Shown: positions 1-13,722, counted from the first letter of the stretch. The stretch is DNA of 64,000 nucleotides from Strongylocentrotus droebachiensis (GCA_035222895.1 JAVYIG010001823.1:172501-236500), one strand, 5' to 3'. A program made the numbers and translations. The notes: generated from the sequence alone by a model not told the origin.

Positions 1-861
1 GCCATTATGATCTTGTCGAAATGATGATGCAATTTTTACACGATTTATATGAAATAACAATTCATTTAAACACCCAAATGCATTATAACACCTAAAATAA
101 GAATATAGTTATATATATTAACGCAATTTGTACTGCCTTTTCTTTGACCAATGATATAGTTACATGTTATTCCTTTCCTTTTACAAGTGTCAAATTTCGT
201 TGTTTGTTATTTTTTTTTTATTTGAATTCCTTTGGAAAACATTTCGCTTTAGTTGAATGTTCCACTACGTTAACACCGTAAATGACTTAACGATTGAACA
301 TTTTAATGAATATCAATAAAACAGATAAAGCTATAACAAAGATGATTATTTGTAGGGCTTGGTAATACAGTGGCAGATCAGATCAACAACAACAGCAAAA
401 GGGGGAGGGGGTCATTATATTCGTTAACGCCCCTCTTCATAATGAATTATGTATTATACTTGATCTATTTGTTATCTTCTTAATCGTTTGATTGAAATGT
501 CATAGTTTTACAATTTTTTGTATTGCCCATTGACTCTTTGTTTTTACAAATTGTGTGAATTGATATTGGAATTGTGAAATAAATGATTTGAATTGAATTG
601 AAAGTGTTGGGAGCCACAAATTTGCCAACAAAATGTGATGGCAAAATTTCACTTAGATTATAGGACGTCATTTAAGACACGTTTCTGCAAAGATCCCCCC
701 CCCCACAACAAATGTTGTATTCTTTCATCAATATTGATGAAATCCTCTTTTACATCATGACACACTTTAGGTGAAATCTTTCCATCCAATTTTTGGGGCC
801 CCCAACACTTCAGAGGGGCCTTAATTATCTGACCAGCAACCAAAAGTACGTCTTTCCTTCG
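1..861. repeat. Paralogous intron sequence, left copy (first part)
   Basis: Aligns in the same orientation with 62505-63462, with small indels and a C-run length difference near 695. It continues after the LINE insertion at 2521-about 2990. Read together with gene 2, it is the intron between the LRR array and the C-terminal exon of an NLR gene, not a free mobile element (inference). Confidence 0.75.
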
Positions 862-2520
862 ATAGAGTTTATACAAGAATTAAGACGGAATGATAATCCA
901 GTCAAGTATTTAGGTATATATTGAAATAGAAACAAAAACGAATGTGATCGACTGAGCTGGTATGTGAAACTTGAAAAGGTTAAATCGATTCTAAATTTCT
1001 GGAAGATGAGAAATTTAACCATTCATGGTAAAGTTGTTATAATTAAATCATTTATAATATCTCAATTTGTGTATGTTGCTTCAGTATTACCCATTCCTCA
1101 CAAACTAATTGTTAACTTGAACAAATTGATTTATAATTTCCTTTGGAATTAAAAAAGAGACAAGATAAAGAGATCAGTCTTGAAGATACAATGAAACTGC
1201 CGGTCTAGGTATGATAGACTTGCATTCCAAGTTCCAATCCCTGCATTTAACATGGTTATCGAAGTTTTTTGAAAATAACCAGGATACACAATGGAAATTT
1301 ATGTTTAAATTCTGGATTGAAAATATATGTCCATTGTCATTGGTTTTAAAATCGAATTGTTCTCGCAAAGATATGATGATTTTATGTTAAAAACACAATC
1401 TACCTGAGTTTTATGTTAATTGTCTCTTATGCTGGAGTGAACTTAAATATATTGACTTTTTGCATGTCGCAAATGTTAGAAATGAGGTGTTATGGTACAA
1501 CAGTGACATAATATTTGATAGTAGAACCTTATTTTTTAAAGAATGGTCGGTTTACAAATGGTATTGTACTAGTTGTTGATATTGCAGAAAATCGACATTT
1601 TCAGACACGAGATCATATTTGTAATGTGCTTGGTTCGAATTCTTTATTGGTTGACTTTATGTATACGAAGCTCAAAAAGGCGATCCCTAAAGTTTGGATA
1701 AAACGAATTCATGAAGTCAACCAGCATGATGATGACAATAGAGGTACTATACAACATTATGACAATGATTTCTACGAAATTAAAACATGTGATGTCATTA
1801 GATTGTCAACAATGAAATCGATACATTTCTATAGTTTAATGAGTGAGCGCAGGAAAAGTAATCTAGCTGTATTAACACACAAGGAAGAAATATTTAACCT
1901 TCCAATTGATTTTTACTGGAAAGAGATACTGAAATTTAAGTTCAAAACAATAAAAACAATAAAGTAAAGCAAGTAAATTTTAAAACACTTCATCGAATTT
2001 TACCGTTCAGATATAATTTATGTAAATGGAAAATTGTAAATGAGAACTTATGTGCTTTTTGCAAAACAACTGAATCATTTGTTCATGTTCTTTTAGAATC
2101 CCCCAATATTCTTCTGGAAACGTGTTGTTGCATTCATTCGTTACAACTTCAAGGAAACACTGATAATAAACGAAAAATACCTGATTGTTGGTGCAGATTC
2201 TAATTGTTCCAACACTAAAGATATAAATGTAATTATTACATATGCACAATAGGCAATATATAAAATGTACATGTTAAACTATTTCCAAGGGAAAACTTAC
2301 AACAGTCTTGCAATATGGCATGTTTTTAAAAATGAACTGTGCTTGGGTAACATCTCAGATGTTTTATCAAATGCCCTTTAACATTATAGCCCTTGATTTT
2401 ATCTGATTGTAAAGATCTCAAAAGATGAGGTGTAAAAGTGAATGTATTTTTCTGTTTCAATTATTTTGTTGTTAAGTGTATTTTATAACCGAATAATTAC
2501 CTCTGAAGAGGAAAAAAAAA
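862..2520 (+). mobile_element. 5'-truncated L1/Tx1-like LINE with 12-bp target duplication
   Basis: Inserted between two copies of GTCTTTCCTTCG (850-861 and 2521-2532) and ending in a poly-A run. The coding remnant shows the C-terminal part of an L1/Tx1-type ORF2 (VKYLGIYW, then RNLTIHGKVVIIKSFIISQ, then a LNKLIYNFLWN motif), broken by stops and frameshifts; an open piece at 1515-1967 belongs to the same decayed ORF. The paralogous site at 63451-63462 has a single copy of the 12-mer and no element. Confidence 0.85.
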
Positions 2521-2990
2521 GTCTTTCCTTCGTAATTTAATCAGTCTATTTACCTTGAGTTTATTTCTTTGTAAGCGCTATGGAGTTTTGTATTTAGCTT
2601 CTCTAAATATAACATAGTGAGATGGAGAGAAAAAGCAAGGCTTATGACATTTAAGTGCCGTTGTGGGTAGGGAGGGGGGATGTCTTGCATAATTACGGAC
2701 CCATTCTTATTTTGTATAAATATGTCAGATAGGGGTTTGCCCCAACTCTCGATCCGCCATTATTCATCCCGTAAAGTGATCATGTGATGCCAACGGATAT
2801 CCTTGCTGGCACACACCGTCTTGTAAACTCTGGAAAAGGAGCTATTTAAATTCAATTATTATTATTATTACTATACAACTATTATTATTATTATTTTAAT
2901 TGTTATCATTATCATTATCCTCTAAGATACAAATCTCGAATGAAAAGTGTCTCAATCTGTCGTGCAAACTAGTACCTGATTAATTTAGTG
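2521..2990. repeat. Paralogous intron sequence, left copy (second part)
   Basis: Matches 63451-about 63950, including a CGCTATGGAGTTTTG block, a GTAAACTCTGGAAAAGGAGC block and an ATT microsatellite. The right copy has extra G-rich sequence near 63680. Confidence 0.7.
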
Positions 2991-4980
2991 AAAAGCAGAA
3001 TAATAATAACCTGGCTGAATTGATGATATGATTTGCCTAATGTTCACATTCCACAGTCTCTCCTAGATATAGTTTTGAAAGAACTGATGGAAGTGATCAA
3101 TTCTTGTTCAACATGGAAGTCGTCTATTGCCATTTGTCAATATAATTGGATGAAGTATAGTTATGAAAAATATTGTTTTTACTATTAATCTTTAATATTA
3201 CGTTTGTCCGTTTTTGTATAAGGACAGAAAATGTTTACTTTTCGCATCAAGCGGATCTAGCTTTTTGCTAAGGGGGGGGGGGGGGGGGGGGTTGACCCAA
3301 AGACGATGCGGAGCATCTTACTAGAGCGAGGCGATTTTTTTTTTTTTTTTTTTTTGGTGCTCTTTTTTACTCCCGTTAGTGATGTTTTCCTGGCATCTAC
3401 TAAAACAATTGAGACCATGAAAAGCAGTGCATGATAACGTCTTTTTAAATCACAGTTTAATACACAGTTATATTCAGAGTTATCATGTGTTTGGTTAAGT
3501 TACCAGATGAGTTGAATATCTTCTCACAATATGGCGTTTGTCTATGCACACCACATTTTGACTTGGCAGCCTAGGGGGGGGGGGGGGGGTTAAACCCCCT
3601 AACCCCCCCCCCCTGGTTTTCAGATGAGCATATTTTGATACCTTATTTGTGACATTGGCATGATATTAATTGGCGTGGGTTCCAGGGGGCGGAGCCCCCT
3701 GAAACTAAGGGGTCTTAGGAATTAAATTACCATCAGATGAGCATCTAGGGGCCCGCCTTAGGGCCCTAAGTGGAATCCGGGGAGCAGAGCCCTCGGAAGC
3801 TCAGGGTTTTTTCGGATTTAAACAGGGTCAGATGAGCATATTTTGATACCTCATTATATTTAGACACTGGCAGGTCACTATTCTTTCTTTCTATTTCTCT
3901 TTAATAAAATTTTTCAAAAAAGTGGGAGGGGAAGCTCGAAGCTCCCGAGCCCCGCCGTTCCGCGGGCCCTGACATTTAAGCCTTTAAATAAGCATATTTC
4001 TCGCCTGACGATAATTTTAGGAATTTGTCATCTCAAAAAAACGCATACAAAAGTATAAATTACTAAAAAGTGAGGAAAAATCTCGGAAATTATGTTTTTT
4101 CAGCAACATTTGTACATCACCGGTATCGAATTAGAAATAAACCACGTTTGCATTTCATTGGGGGGGGGGGGGGCACCCTACCCCCATCCGTAAGCCAGTG
4201 CAATGTAATACATGTATATAATGTGTACTTAATTTTTATATTGGCTTACATTTGCTCTTTCCTCTCATTTCTTTTTTTATGTTATTGTTTATCCTTGATT
4301 TGTTACTCTCTTTATTGTCCGTATGCTATGTTTTTCTATGTCTTCTGCACTCAGTTGGACCTCAATTTCTAATTCAATAATCTCAATTTCAATTTCATTT
4401 ATATAATATGTGATCAATCAGATATGTGTCATAAGGCCGGATAATAGTTTCATTTTATTTTAAAGATATTTAATATACATGTAATACTTTGATAGCATTA
4501 AATCAGGTAAAGAAAACCCCAGTATAAATATTAAACATGCTATTTACATTATATTTCTATGGAGAGTCAATGCGATTATGTTATTGAAATTGTACATTTG
4601 TAATATGTTATTGAAACTGCAAATTTGTAATATGTTATCTATAATTTCTATGTTGGCGTTACATATGCTCGTGCCTCGCCTTTCTTTATATTTGTATTGT
4701 TTATCCTTGATTTGTTACTGTCTTATTTGTCCTTATGCTATATTTTTACCAGTCTTCTGAGTGCATCAGTTGGTTGGGCGGAGGGACCTTCACGGTTACA
4801 GTAATTAAGTTTGCTCTCTTCTTCCCTGGCCGCCATCTTTTGCACTCTGAATATTGCTACAAAAATTTGTATTTGCACATTTTTTGTCATTCCAATTTTG
4901 TATTTACCATGTTTATATTGTTAAATTGTTATATTTCTTGAAAGTGCCGAATAAATAATACAATGCTATATTAATATCGT
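2991..4980. other. Intron with GC-rich decayed repeats
   Basis: No exon found. Long G and C runs at 3271-3291 and 3573-3612, poly-T at 3337-3355, and three scattered copies of CAGATGAGCAT in 3.6-3.85 kb suggest decayed MITE-like sequence. The segments about 4190-4380 and 4600-4770 are diverged copies of each other (shared TTGTTTATCCTTGATTTGTT). Confidence 0.5.
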
Positions 4981-5721
4981 CGCCACTATGAAAAATCTTA
5001 ACACAACGACATTTATTTTGTTTATGATGTACAAGTCTTGACACCTAAAATTACTACTAATTTCAATAGTTCCTGGATTCTTTCGAGACCGATATAATGG
5101 TCTTTATTCATAACTGATAGATAATGACAGAGGTGATCAATAAGCTTTTGGTTGATCCAATGGGACTGTGGCATTAAGGATAAAGAAAATGATAATATTT
5201 CCTAGATCAAGTTGACCTGTTGACTGGGGGAGTAGTGGGAAATTATGAATGAAGGACTTGGCTCATGATCTAAAGTCTTACAGAACAAAAGAGAATTAAA
5301 CAAGAAGGCAGAGCGGTCACCAACCAGTCCTCAACCACACTAATCTTCAAGGAAAACGTGTGCTCTTAATAGGGGAAAATCAGAACACCCTGATTATGTT
5401 ATCGACTACATTATAGTGATGGATCCATGATTGTCAGAGAAGAGGGGATTTCATCCCTCGGTCATAGGATCCAGTAATTTTACTGACCCTACTTCATTTA
5501 AATGTCGGAATGAGTTAGCGTAATGGCTGGTGGATTGGAAGGGGGGTGGTCCACATACTGGATGCCAAGTCCTATCTGCTTGCTCCTAACGGTATACTTA
5601 CAGGGAGAGTAAAATATTATTGTACACTTGCGATTGACTATAAAGGAAAGAGTACACCTCCAGTATAACAAAACATGAAGTGATTTGTTAAGAGTCCAAC
5701 AATATACAATCAAATCAATAC

Positions 5722-5889
5722 CTTTGCAGATGATGCCATCGATGACGATGTTGAGTAGAAGTCATCGTGATACTGACCGCGGAGTGTCAGGTCCTTCAGA
5801 TGAGTCATCTTACAGATGAACTGAGCGACATCGCGTGATGCAGAGGGACGTTTATTGAGATCTTCAGAGTAGATCCCAAGAGTCTCAAT
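5722..5889 (-). CDS. NLR gene 1, exon 14: last LRR repeat exon in the window
   Basis: 56 open codons. Strand one IETLGIYSEDL, then LNKRPSASRDVAQFICKM, strand two LKDLTLRGQ. The donor AAAG|GTATTG is intact and in phase 0, so the transcript continues leftward. No further LRR exon or C-terminal exon is visible in 1-5.7 kb; it should splice to a phase-0 exon like that at 61266-61639, expected left of base 1. Confidence 0.88.
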
Positions 5890-6678
5890 CTGTTATGATA
5901 GCAACATTATGTTGAATGAATACTTATGATTAATTATGATCCGGTAATTTTACTGATCCTACTACATGTAAACGTCGGAATGAATGAGGGATGGCGGAGG
6001 AGGAGGGGAGGGGGTGGACGATCCACATATTGGATGTCAAGTCTTAATCTGTTATAATAGTTACATTGTATTGGATAAACAATTGCAGACATAACACTAC
6101 TTAAAAATAATTTTAAACATTACATCATTCTTGAGTTGCCATCCTCATTATTCTACAAAAGCTATACGTTATTCTGAAATGAGATTTAGTAAAAAATGTT
6201 GAAAAAAATAGTTGTACATAACAGAAAAGTGTGAAATAAAATGTAAATAGAAAACTTTGCAGTTTCCAAAAGGTTTCAGATATAATTCAAACGGGGACAA
6301 AGAGATTCGATTTTTCATTTGTTTAGGTTTTTTAATTTAAATATTTAGCATCATCAGCATTCGCAGTTGAAATGGTTGTCTCTCTATATATCAGCAATTC
6401 CATAGCACCCGAATAGTCATATGAAATTTAAAATATGGTTTATATATTCACTATTGATCTTAAAATCTTTCCTCTGATTTTGTATTATGACAGAAATTCG
6501 CTTTTCGCATCCACTTCCTGAAACGATCAACTGTTTGTACCTGCTCTTAACGGTGTACCAATAGGGAGAGTAAACTTGTACACTTGCGTTTGACTATAAA
6601 GGAAAAAGTACACCTCTAGTATATCAAAAAAATGTAGTGATTTGCTAAGATTCCTTAAATATACGATCAAATGAATAC

Positions 6679-6846
6679 CTTTGCAGATGATGCCATCGAT
6701 GACGATGTTGAATAGAAGTCATCGTGATACCGACCGCGGAGTGTCAGGTCCTTCAGATGAGTCATCTTAGAGATGAACTGAACGAGATCACGTGATGCCG
6801 AGGGACGTTCACCGGGATCATCAGAGTCGATGAGAAGAGTCTTAAT
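6679..6846 (-). CDS. NLR gene 1, exon 13: LRR repeat exon
   Basis: 56 open codons. Strand one IKTLLIDSDDPGE carries a Pro after the strand (others have Leu), strand two LKDLTLRGR; the helix is DLVQFISKM, with Ser for the usual Cys. Exposed residues L, D, D. Only about 0.8 kb separates it from exon 14, the shortest spacing in the array. Confidence 0.87.
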
Positions 6847-7282
6847 CTGTTATGATAGCAACATTATGTTGAATGAATACTAATAACAACCAAATAAAAC
6901 TATATTCGAGAATCAACAATTCATTAAAAATTATATTAATATTGTTGCCGTATAGTAACATTGTGTTAGATAAACTCCTAACACAATATCATTTATTTTG
7001 TGTATGATAGACAAATCTTGACACCTGAAATTAGTACCACTTTCAATAGTTCTTGGCTTCTTTTGAGACCGATTCAATGGTGTTTATTCATACATGTAAC
7101 TGATAGATAATGACAGAGGTGATTAGTTTGTTTTTTATTAATCCCATCGAGACTGTAGGCATTGCGGATAAAGTAAATTATAATATTTTCTAGATCATGT
7201 TGACCTGTTGACTGAGGGAGTAGTTGGGAAATATGAATGAAGGACTTGGCTCGTGATCTAAAGTGTTACAGAACACAAGAGA

Positions 7283-7685
7283 GGAAGTCGACGCAAAGCG
7301 TAGCATCCCCAAGCCGGGTACAATTTCCTTAATTGAGCATTTTTTGCATATTCAATGAGCTGTGACCTTTGAGCTTTGACGTATGTACTTAACAACATTA
7401 CTTAAGTTATTGGATTAAAAACAAACATTTTCGTGTATATCTAAGTAGGCATTTTCGCATATTTAATGAGCAATGACCTTTTTCCTTTGACCTACAAACT
7501 CCGAAATTAAACATAGGCTGTAGTTTGATACCATGTGCCTTCATATCAAATTTCATTAAAATCCGTTAATTATTATTAAAATTATCAAACGGAAACCAGA
7601 TTTTTTTACGGAAGGACAGAAGGAAGGACGTACGGCAGCATTACTACATGTATATCGCCTCCGACTTCGTCGACGAGGGGTTTAA
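7283..7685. mobile_element. Interspersed repeat in intron, copy 1
   Basis: Begins near GTCGACGCAAAGCGTAGC and ends near CTTCGTCGACGAGGGG. The same roughly 400-bp block is at 12229-12634 and, interrupted, at 15240-16027. Flanks are shared, so the copies spread with the exon array rather than by new transposition. Confidence 0.65.
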
Positions 7686-8604
7686 TAATACAAGAAGGCA
7701 TAACGGCCACAAACCAGTGCTCAACTACACTACTCTACATGGAAAATGTGTGTATTTAATAGGGGAAATCAGAACAACCTGATTATGTTATCGACTACAT
7801 CATAGTGATGGATCAATGATTGTAAGAGAAGAGGTAATTTTTCATCCCGCGGTCATAATTATTATGATCCGGTAATTTTACTGATCCTACTACATCTAAA
7901 CGTTGGAATGAATGAGGGGTGGCGGAGGAGGAGGGGAGGGGGTGGACGATCCACATATTGGATGTCAAGTCTTAATCTGTTATAATAGTTACATTGTATT
8001 GGATAAACAATTGCTGACATAACACTACTTAAAAATAATTTTAAACATTACATCATTCTTGAGTTGCCATCCTCATTATTTTACAAAAGCTATACGTTAA
8101 TCATAAATTAGATTTAGTAAAAAATGTTGAAAAAAATTATAGTACATAACAGAAAAGTGTGAAATAAAATGTAGATAGAAAACTTTGCAGTTTCCAAAGG
8201 GTTTCAGATATAATTCAAACGGGGACAAAGAGATTCGATTTTTCATTTGTTTAGGCTTTTGGAATTTAAATATTTAGTCTCATCAGCATTCGCAGTTGAA
8301 ACGGTTGTCTCTCTATCAGCAATTCCATAGCACCCCGAATAGTCATATGAAATTCAAAATATGGTTTATATATTCAATATTGATCTTAAAATCTTCCCTC
8401 TGATTTTGTATTATGACAGAATTCACTTTTCGCATCCACTTCCTGAAACGATCAACTTTTCCTACCTGCTTCTTCTTAACGGTGTTCCAATAGGGAGAAA
8501 ATTGTACACTTGCATTTGACTATATAGGAAAGAGTGCACCAACAGTATAAGAAAAACATGTACTGATTTGCTAAGAGTCCAACAAAATATGATCAAATCA
8601 ATAC

Positions 8605-8772
8605 CTTTGCAGATGATACCATCGATGACGCTGTTGAGTAGAAGTCATCGTGACACTGAACGTCGAGTGTCAGGTCCTTTAGATGAGTCATCTTACAGAT
8701 GAACTGAGCGAGATAACGCGATGCAGAGGGACGTTCACTGAGATCATGAGAGTAGATCTTAAGAGTCTCAAT
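8605..8772 (-). CDS. NLR gene 1, exon 12: LRR repeat exon
   Basis: 56 open codons. Strand one IETLKIYSHDL, strand two LKDLTLDVQCHDDF (unique D, V), then STASSMVSSAK. Helix SRYLAQFICKM has Y for the usual D. Exposed residues K, Y, H. The intron on its left carries the repeat block at 7.28-7.69 kb. Confidence 0.88.
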
Positions 8773-10089
8773 CTGTTATGATAGCAACATTATGTTGAAT
8801 GAATACTAATAACAACCAAATAAAACTATATTCGAGAATCAACAATTCATTAAAAATTATATTAATATCGTTGCCGTATAGTAACATTGTGTAAGATAAA
8901 CTCCTAACACAATATCATTTATTTTGTGTATAATATACATATCTTGACACCTGAAATTAGTACCACTTTGAATAGTTCATGGCTTTTTTTTGAGACCGAG
9001 GTAATGGTGTTTATTCATAACTGATAGATAATGACAGAGGTGATCAGTTTGTTTTTGATTGATCCCATCGAGACTGTAGGCATTGCGGATAAAGTAAATT
9101 ATAATATTTTCTAGATCATGTTGACCTGTTGACTGAGGGAGTAGTGGGGAAATATGAATGAAGGACTTGGCTCATGATCTAAAGACGTACACAAAAGAGA
9201 ATAAAAGAAGAAGGCAGAACGGTGGTTGCAAAGCAGTCACCAAACAGACTACTCTTAAACGAAAATGTGCGCTTTCAATCGGGGGATAGTCTGAACACCC
9301 TGATTATGTTATTGACAACAGTATAATGGTGGATCCATGATTGTAAGAGAGGAGGAGATTTTTTTTTCCCGGGCATATGATCCGTTTATTTTACTGACCC
9401 TACTACATTTTCACGTCGGAATGAGTGAGGTGGTGGTGGTGAGGGAAGGGCGGGGTGATCCACATACTGGATGTCAAGTCTCAATCTGTTTGAATAGGAA
9501 CATTGTATTGGGTAAACAATTGCTGACATTAAAAAAAAAAAAATATTGTTATACTTTACATCATGAGACAGTTGCCATCCTCATTCATTTACATAAGCAA
9601 TACGTTATACAGACATTTGATTGAAGACAATTGTAAAAACAAACATACATGGAACACTTTTCAATTACCAAATTCACAAATATTATTCACTATCAATCAT
9701 ATAATCTTCACTTTGTTTTTGTATTACGACAGAAAGTTCACTTTTAACATCCATTTCCTGAAACGATCAACTTTCCTGCCTGCTTCTCCGTTACGGTGTT
9801 CCAATAGGGAGAGTAAAATTGTACACTTGCGTATGACTATATAGAAAAGAGTGCACTTCCAGTATAACAAAAACATGTATTGATTTGCTAAGAGTCTAAC
9901 AAAATATGATCAAATTATGTTTATGATGTACAAGTCTTGACACCTGAAATTAGTACTAATTTCGGTAGTTCCTCGATTCTTTTGAGACCAATATAATGGT
10001 GTTTATTCATTAATGATAGGTAACGACAGAGGTGACAAAAATGCTTTTGATTGATCCAATCGGGACTGTGGGCATTACTGATAAAGTAG

Positions 10090-10124
10090 TGTTGAGTAGA
10101 AGTCATCGTGACACTGACCGCGGA
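10090..10124 (-). pseudogene. Relic of an LRR repeat exon left by a deletion
   Basis: About 35 bases match the middle of the repeat exon (the part encoding RGQCHDDFYST). They are joined directly to intron sequence on both sides, with no splice sites and no room for the remaining 130 bases. Deletion endpoints inside an exon and inside the flanking introns explain it. Confidence 0.75.
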
Positions 10125-10551
10125 ACGTGTGCTTTTATTCGAGGAAAAATCAGAACACCCTGATTATGTTATCGACAACGTTATAGTGATGGATCAATGA
10201 TTGTAAGAGAACAGGGAATTTTATCCCGCGGTCATATGATCCGGTAATTTCACTGATCCTACTACATTCATAAGTCTGAATGAGTTAGGGCTGGTGAATG
10301 GGAAAGGGGGTGATCCATATACTGGATTTCAAGTCTTAATCTGTTATAAAAGTAACATTGTATTCGATAAACAATTGCTGACATTACATACATATAAATA
10401 TTGTCATACTTTACATCATGAGACAGTTGCCATCCTCAGGCATGGCTCCAGGATTTCTTAGGGGTGGTGGCCCAACTTTGATTTTTTTTTTTTGATTTTT
10501 TTTGTTTTGTTTAAATAATAAGATTCCTAAAATATATGATCACATCTATAC

Positions 10552-10719
10552 CTTTGCAGATGATGCCATCGACAATGATGTTGAGTAGAAGTCATCGTGA
10601 TACTGACCGCGGAGTGTCAGGTCCTTCAGATGAGTCATCTTACAGATGAACTGAGCGAGATCACGTGATGCCGAGGGACGTTCATTGAGTTTAGCAGATT
10701 TGATGGTAAGAGTCTCAAT
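10552..10719 (-). CDS. NLR gene 1, exon 11: LRR repeat exon
   Basis: 56 open codons. Strand one IETLTIKSAKLNE is the most basic version (T, K, K); strand two is LKDLTLRGQ. Standard acceptor and donor. It lies 3003 bp from exon 9 and shares that exon's outer intron, but not its exposed residues. Confidence 0.88.
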
Positions 10720-11642
10720 CTGTTATGACAGCAACATTGTGTTGAATGAATAATAACAACCAAATACAACTATATTCAAGAATCAACAATTCGTTTTAAA
10801 TTATATTAATATCGTTGCCACAATGAAAGACTCTCATTACAATCACATTTATTAGGTGCATGATGTACAAGTCTTGACACCTGAAATAAAGTACTAATTT
10901 CGGTAGTTTCCCGATTCTTTTGAGACCGATTCAATGGTGTTTATTCACAAATGATCGGCAACGAAAGAGGTGATGAATATGTTTTTGATTGATTCAATCG
11001 GAACTCTGGGCATTACGGATTAAAAAAAAGGATAATATTTCTAGCTCATATTGACCTGTTGACTGAGGGAGTAGTGGGGAAATATGAATGAAGGACTTGG
11101 CTCATGATCTAAAGTCTTACAGAACAAAAGAGAACAAAGAAGAAGGCAGAACGGTGGTCGCAACGCAGTCACCAAACAGACTACTCTTGAAGGAAAGTGT
11201 GTGCTTTCAATCGGGTGATAGTCTGAACTCCCTGATTATGTTATTGACGACATTATAATAGTGAATCCATGAATGTCAGAGAAGAGGGCATTTTTCCCCG
11301 GGCATATGATCGGGTAATTTTACTGACCCTTCTACATTTTCACGTCGGAATGAGCGAGGGTGGTGGTGACTGGTCTGGGAGGGGGAGGGGAGTGATCCAC
11401 ATACTGGATGTCAAGTCTTAATCTGTTATAAAAGTAACATTGTATTCGATAAACAATTGCTGACATTAAAATACATACAAATATTGTTATACTTTACATC
11501 ATGAGACAGTTGCCATTCTCATGCGCGGCTCCAGGATTTCTTAAGGGTGGTGGCCCATATTTGATTTAAAAAAAAAAAAAAAATTAAATTATTTTCTTTA
11601 AATTTTTAATAAGATTCCTAAAATATATGATCACTTGTATAC

Positions 11643-11810
11643 CTTTGCAGATGATGCGATCGACAATGATGTTGAGTAGAAGTCATCGTGATACTGACCC
11701 CAGAGTGTCAGGTCCTTCAGATGAGTCATCTTACAGATGAAATGAGCGACATCACGTGATGCATAGGGACGTTCACTGAGATCAGCAGACCAGATGTAAA
11801 GAGTCTCAAT
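11643..11810 (-). CDS. NLR gene 1, exon 10: LRR repeat exon
   Basis: 56 open codons. Strand one IETLYIWSADL, strand two LKDLTLWGQ, as in exon 8, but with DVAHFICKM in place of DLAQFICKM. The flanks are shared with exon 8 until about 12060, where the intron switches to sequence like that near 7115. Confidence 0.88.
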
Positions 11811-12228
11811 CTGTTATGAAAGAAACATAATCATGAATGAATGTTAAAAACAACCAAATAAAACTATATTCAAGAATCAACAATTTGTTTTAAATTGTAA
11901 TAATATCGTTGCCACAGTGAAAAGCTCTCATCATAATCACATTTATTATGTTGATGATGTACAAGTCTTGACACCTGAAATTAGTACTAATTTCGGTAGT
12001 TCCTCGATTCTTTTGAGACCGATATAATGGTGTTTATTCATTAATGATAGGTAACGACAGAGGTGATTAGTTTGTTTTTTATTGATCCAATCGAGACTGT
12101 GGGCATTGCGGATAAAGAAAATTATAATATTTCCTAGATCATGTTGACCTGTTGACTGAGGGAGTAGTGGGTAAATATGAATGAAGGACTTGGCTCCTGA
12201 TCTAAATTCTAACGAAACAAAAAAAAAA

Positions 12229-12634
12229 AAAGTCAACGCAAAGCGTAGCATCCCCTCGCCAGGTACAATTTCCTTAATTGAGCATTTTTTGCATATTCAA
12301 TGAGCTGTGACCTTTGAGCTTTGACGTATGTACTTAACAACATTACTTAAGTTATTGGATTAAAAACAAACATTTTCGTGTATATCTAAGTAGGCATTTT
12401 CGCATATTTAATGATCAATGACCTTTTTTTTCTTTGACCTACAAACTCCGACATTAAACATAGGCTGTAGTTTGATACCATGTGCCTTCATATCAAATTT
12501 CATTAAAATCCGTTAATTATTATTAAAATTATCAAATGGAAACCAGATTTTTTTACGGAAGGACAGAAGGAAGGACGTACGGCAGCTTTACTAAATGTAT
12601 ATCGCCTCCGACTTCGTCGACGAGGGGTTTAATA
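12229..12634. mobile_element. Interspersed repeat in intron, copy 2
   Basis: Near-identical to the block at 7283-7685 (first bases GTCAACGCAAAGCG). It lies in the 12.06-13.8 kb segment that looks copied from the 7.1-8.9 kb region. Confidence 0.65.
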
Positions 12635-13554
12635 AAACAAGAAGGCATAACGGTCACAAACCAGTGCTCAACTACACTACTCTACATGGAAAATGTGTGT
12701 ATTTAATAGGGGAAATCAGAACAACCTGATTATGTTATCGACTACATCATAGTGATGGATCAATGATTGTAAGAGAAGAGGTAATTTTTCATCCCGCGGT
12801 CATAATTATTATGATCCGGTAATTTTACTGATCCTACTACATCTAAACGTTGGAATGAATGAGGAGGGGTGGCGGAGGAGGAGGGGAGGGGGTGGACGAT
12901 CCACATATTGGATGTCAAGTCTTAATCTGTTATAATAGTTACATTGTATTGGATAAACAATTGCAGACATAACACTACTTAAAAATAATTTTAAACATTA
13001 CATCATTCTTGAGTTGCCATCCTCATTATTTTACAAAAGCTATACGTTAATCATAAATTAGATTTAGTAAAAAAAATTGAAAAAAATTATAGTACATAAC
13101 AGAAAAGTGTGAAATAAAATGTAGATAGAAAACTTTGCAGTTTCCAAAGGGTTTCAGATATAATTCAAACGGGGACAAAGAGATTCCATTTTTCATTTGT
13201 TTAGGCTTTTGGAATTTAAATATTTAGTCTCATCAGCATTCGCAGTTGAAACGGTTGTCTCTCTATCAGCAATTCCATAGCACCCCGAATAGTCATATGA
13301 AATTTAAAATATGGTTTATATATTCACTATTGATCTTAAAATCTTCCCTCTGATTTTGTATTATGACAGAATTCACTTTTCGCATCCACTTCCTGAAACG
13401 ATCAACTTTTCCTACCTGCTTCTTCTTAACGGTGTTCCAATAGGGAGAAAATTGTACACTTTCGATTGACAATATAGGAAAGAGTGCACCAACAGTATAA
13501 GAAAAACATGTAGTGATTTGCTAAGAGTCCAACAAAATATGATCACATCTATAC

Positions 13555-13722
13555 CTTTGCAGATGATGCCATCGATGACGATGTTGAGTAGAAGTCATCG
13601 TGATACTGACTGCGGAGTTTCAGGTCCTTCAGATGAGTCATCTTACAGATGAACTGAGCCAGATCACGTGATGCAGAGGGACGTTCACTGAGATCATCAG
13701 AGCCGATCTGAAGAGTCTCAAT
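13555..13722 (-). CDS. NLR gene 1, exon 9: LRR repeat exon in a mosaic setting
   Basis: 56 open codons. Strand one IETLQIGSDDL, strand two LKDLKLRSQ (the only member with K and S there). Its left flank (12.2-13.55 kb) and near right flank match those of exon 12, while beyond about 13826 the intron matches that of exon 11. The exon therefore sits in a recombinant unit. Exposed residues Q, G, D. Confidence 0.88.

Noticed and set aside
1..3000. Terminal repeats of one giant mobile element spanning the window
   Set aside because: The two copies are in direct orientation, keep the same position relative to NLR exons, and lack clear element ends; tandem gene duplication explains them better.
9337..9844. 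Two open frames in the LRR array introns
   Set aside because: They fall in intron sequence repeated between all LRR exons and are broken in the other copies.
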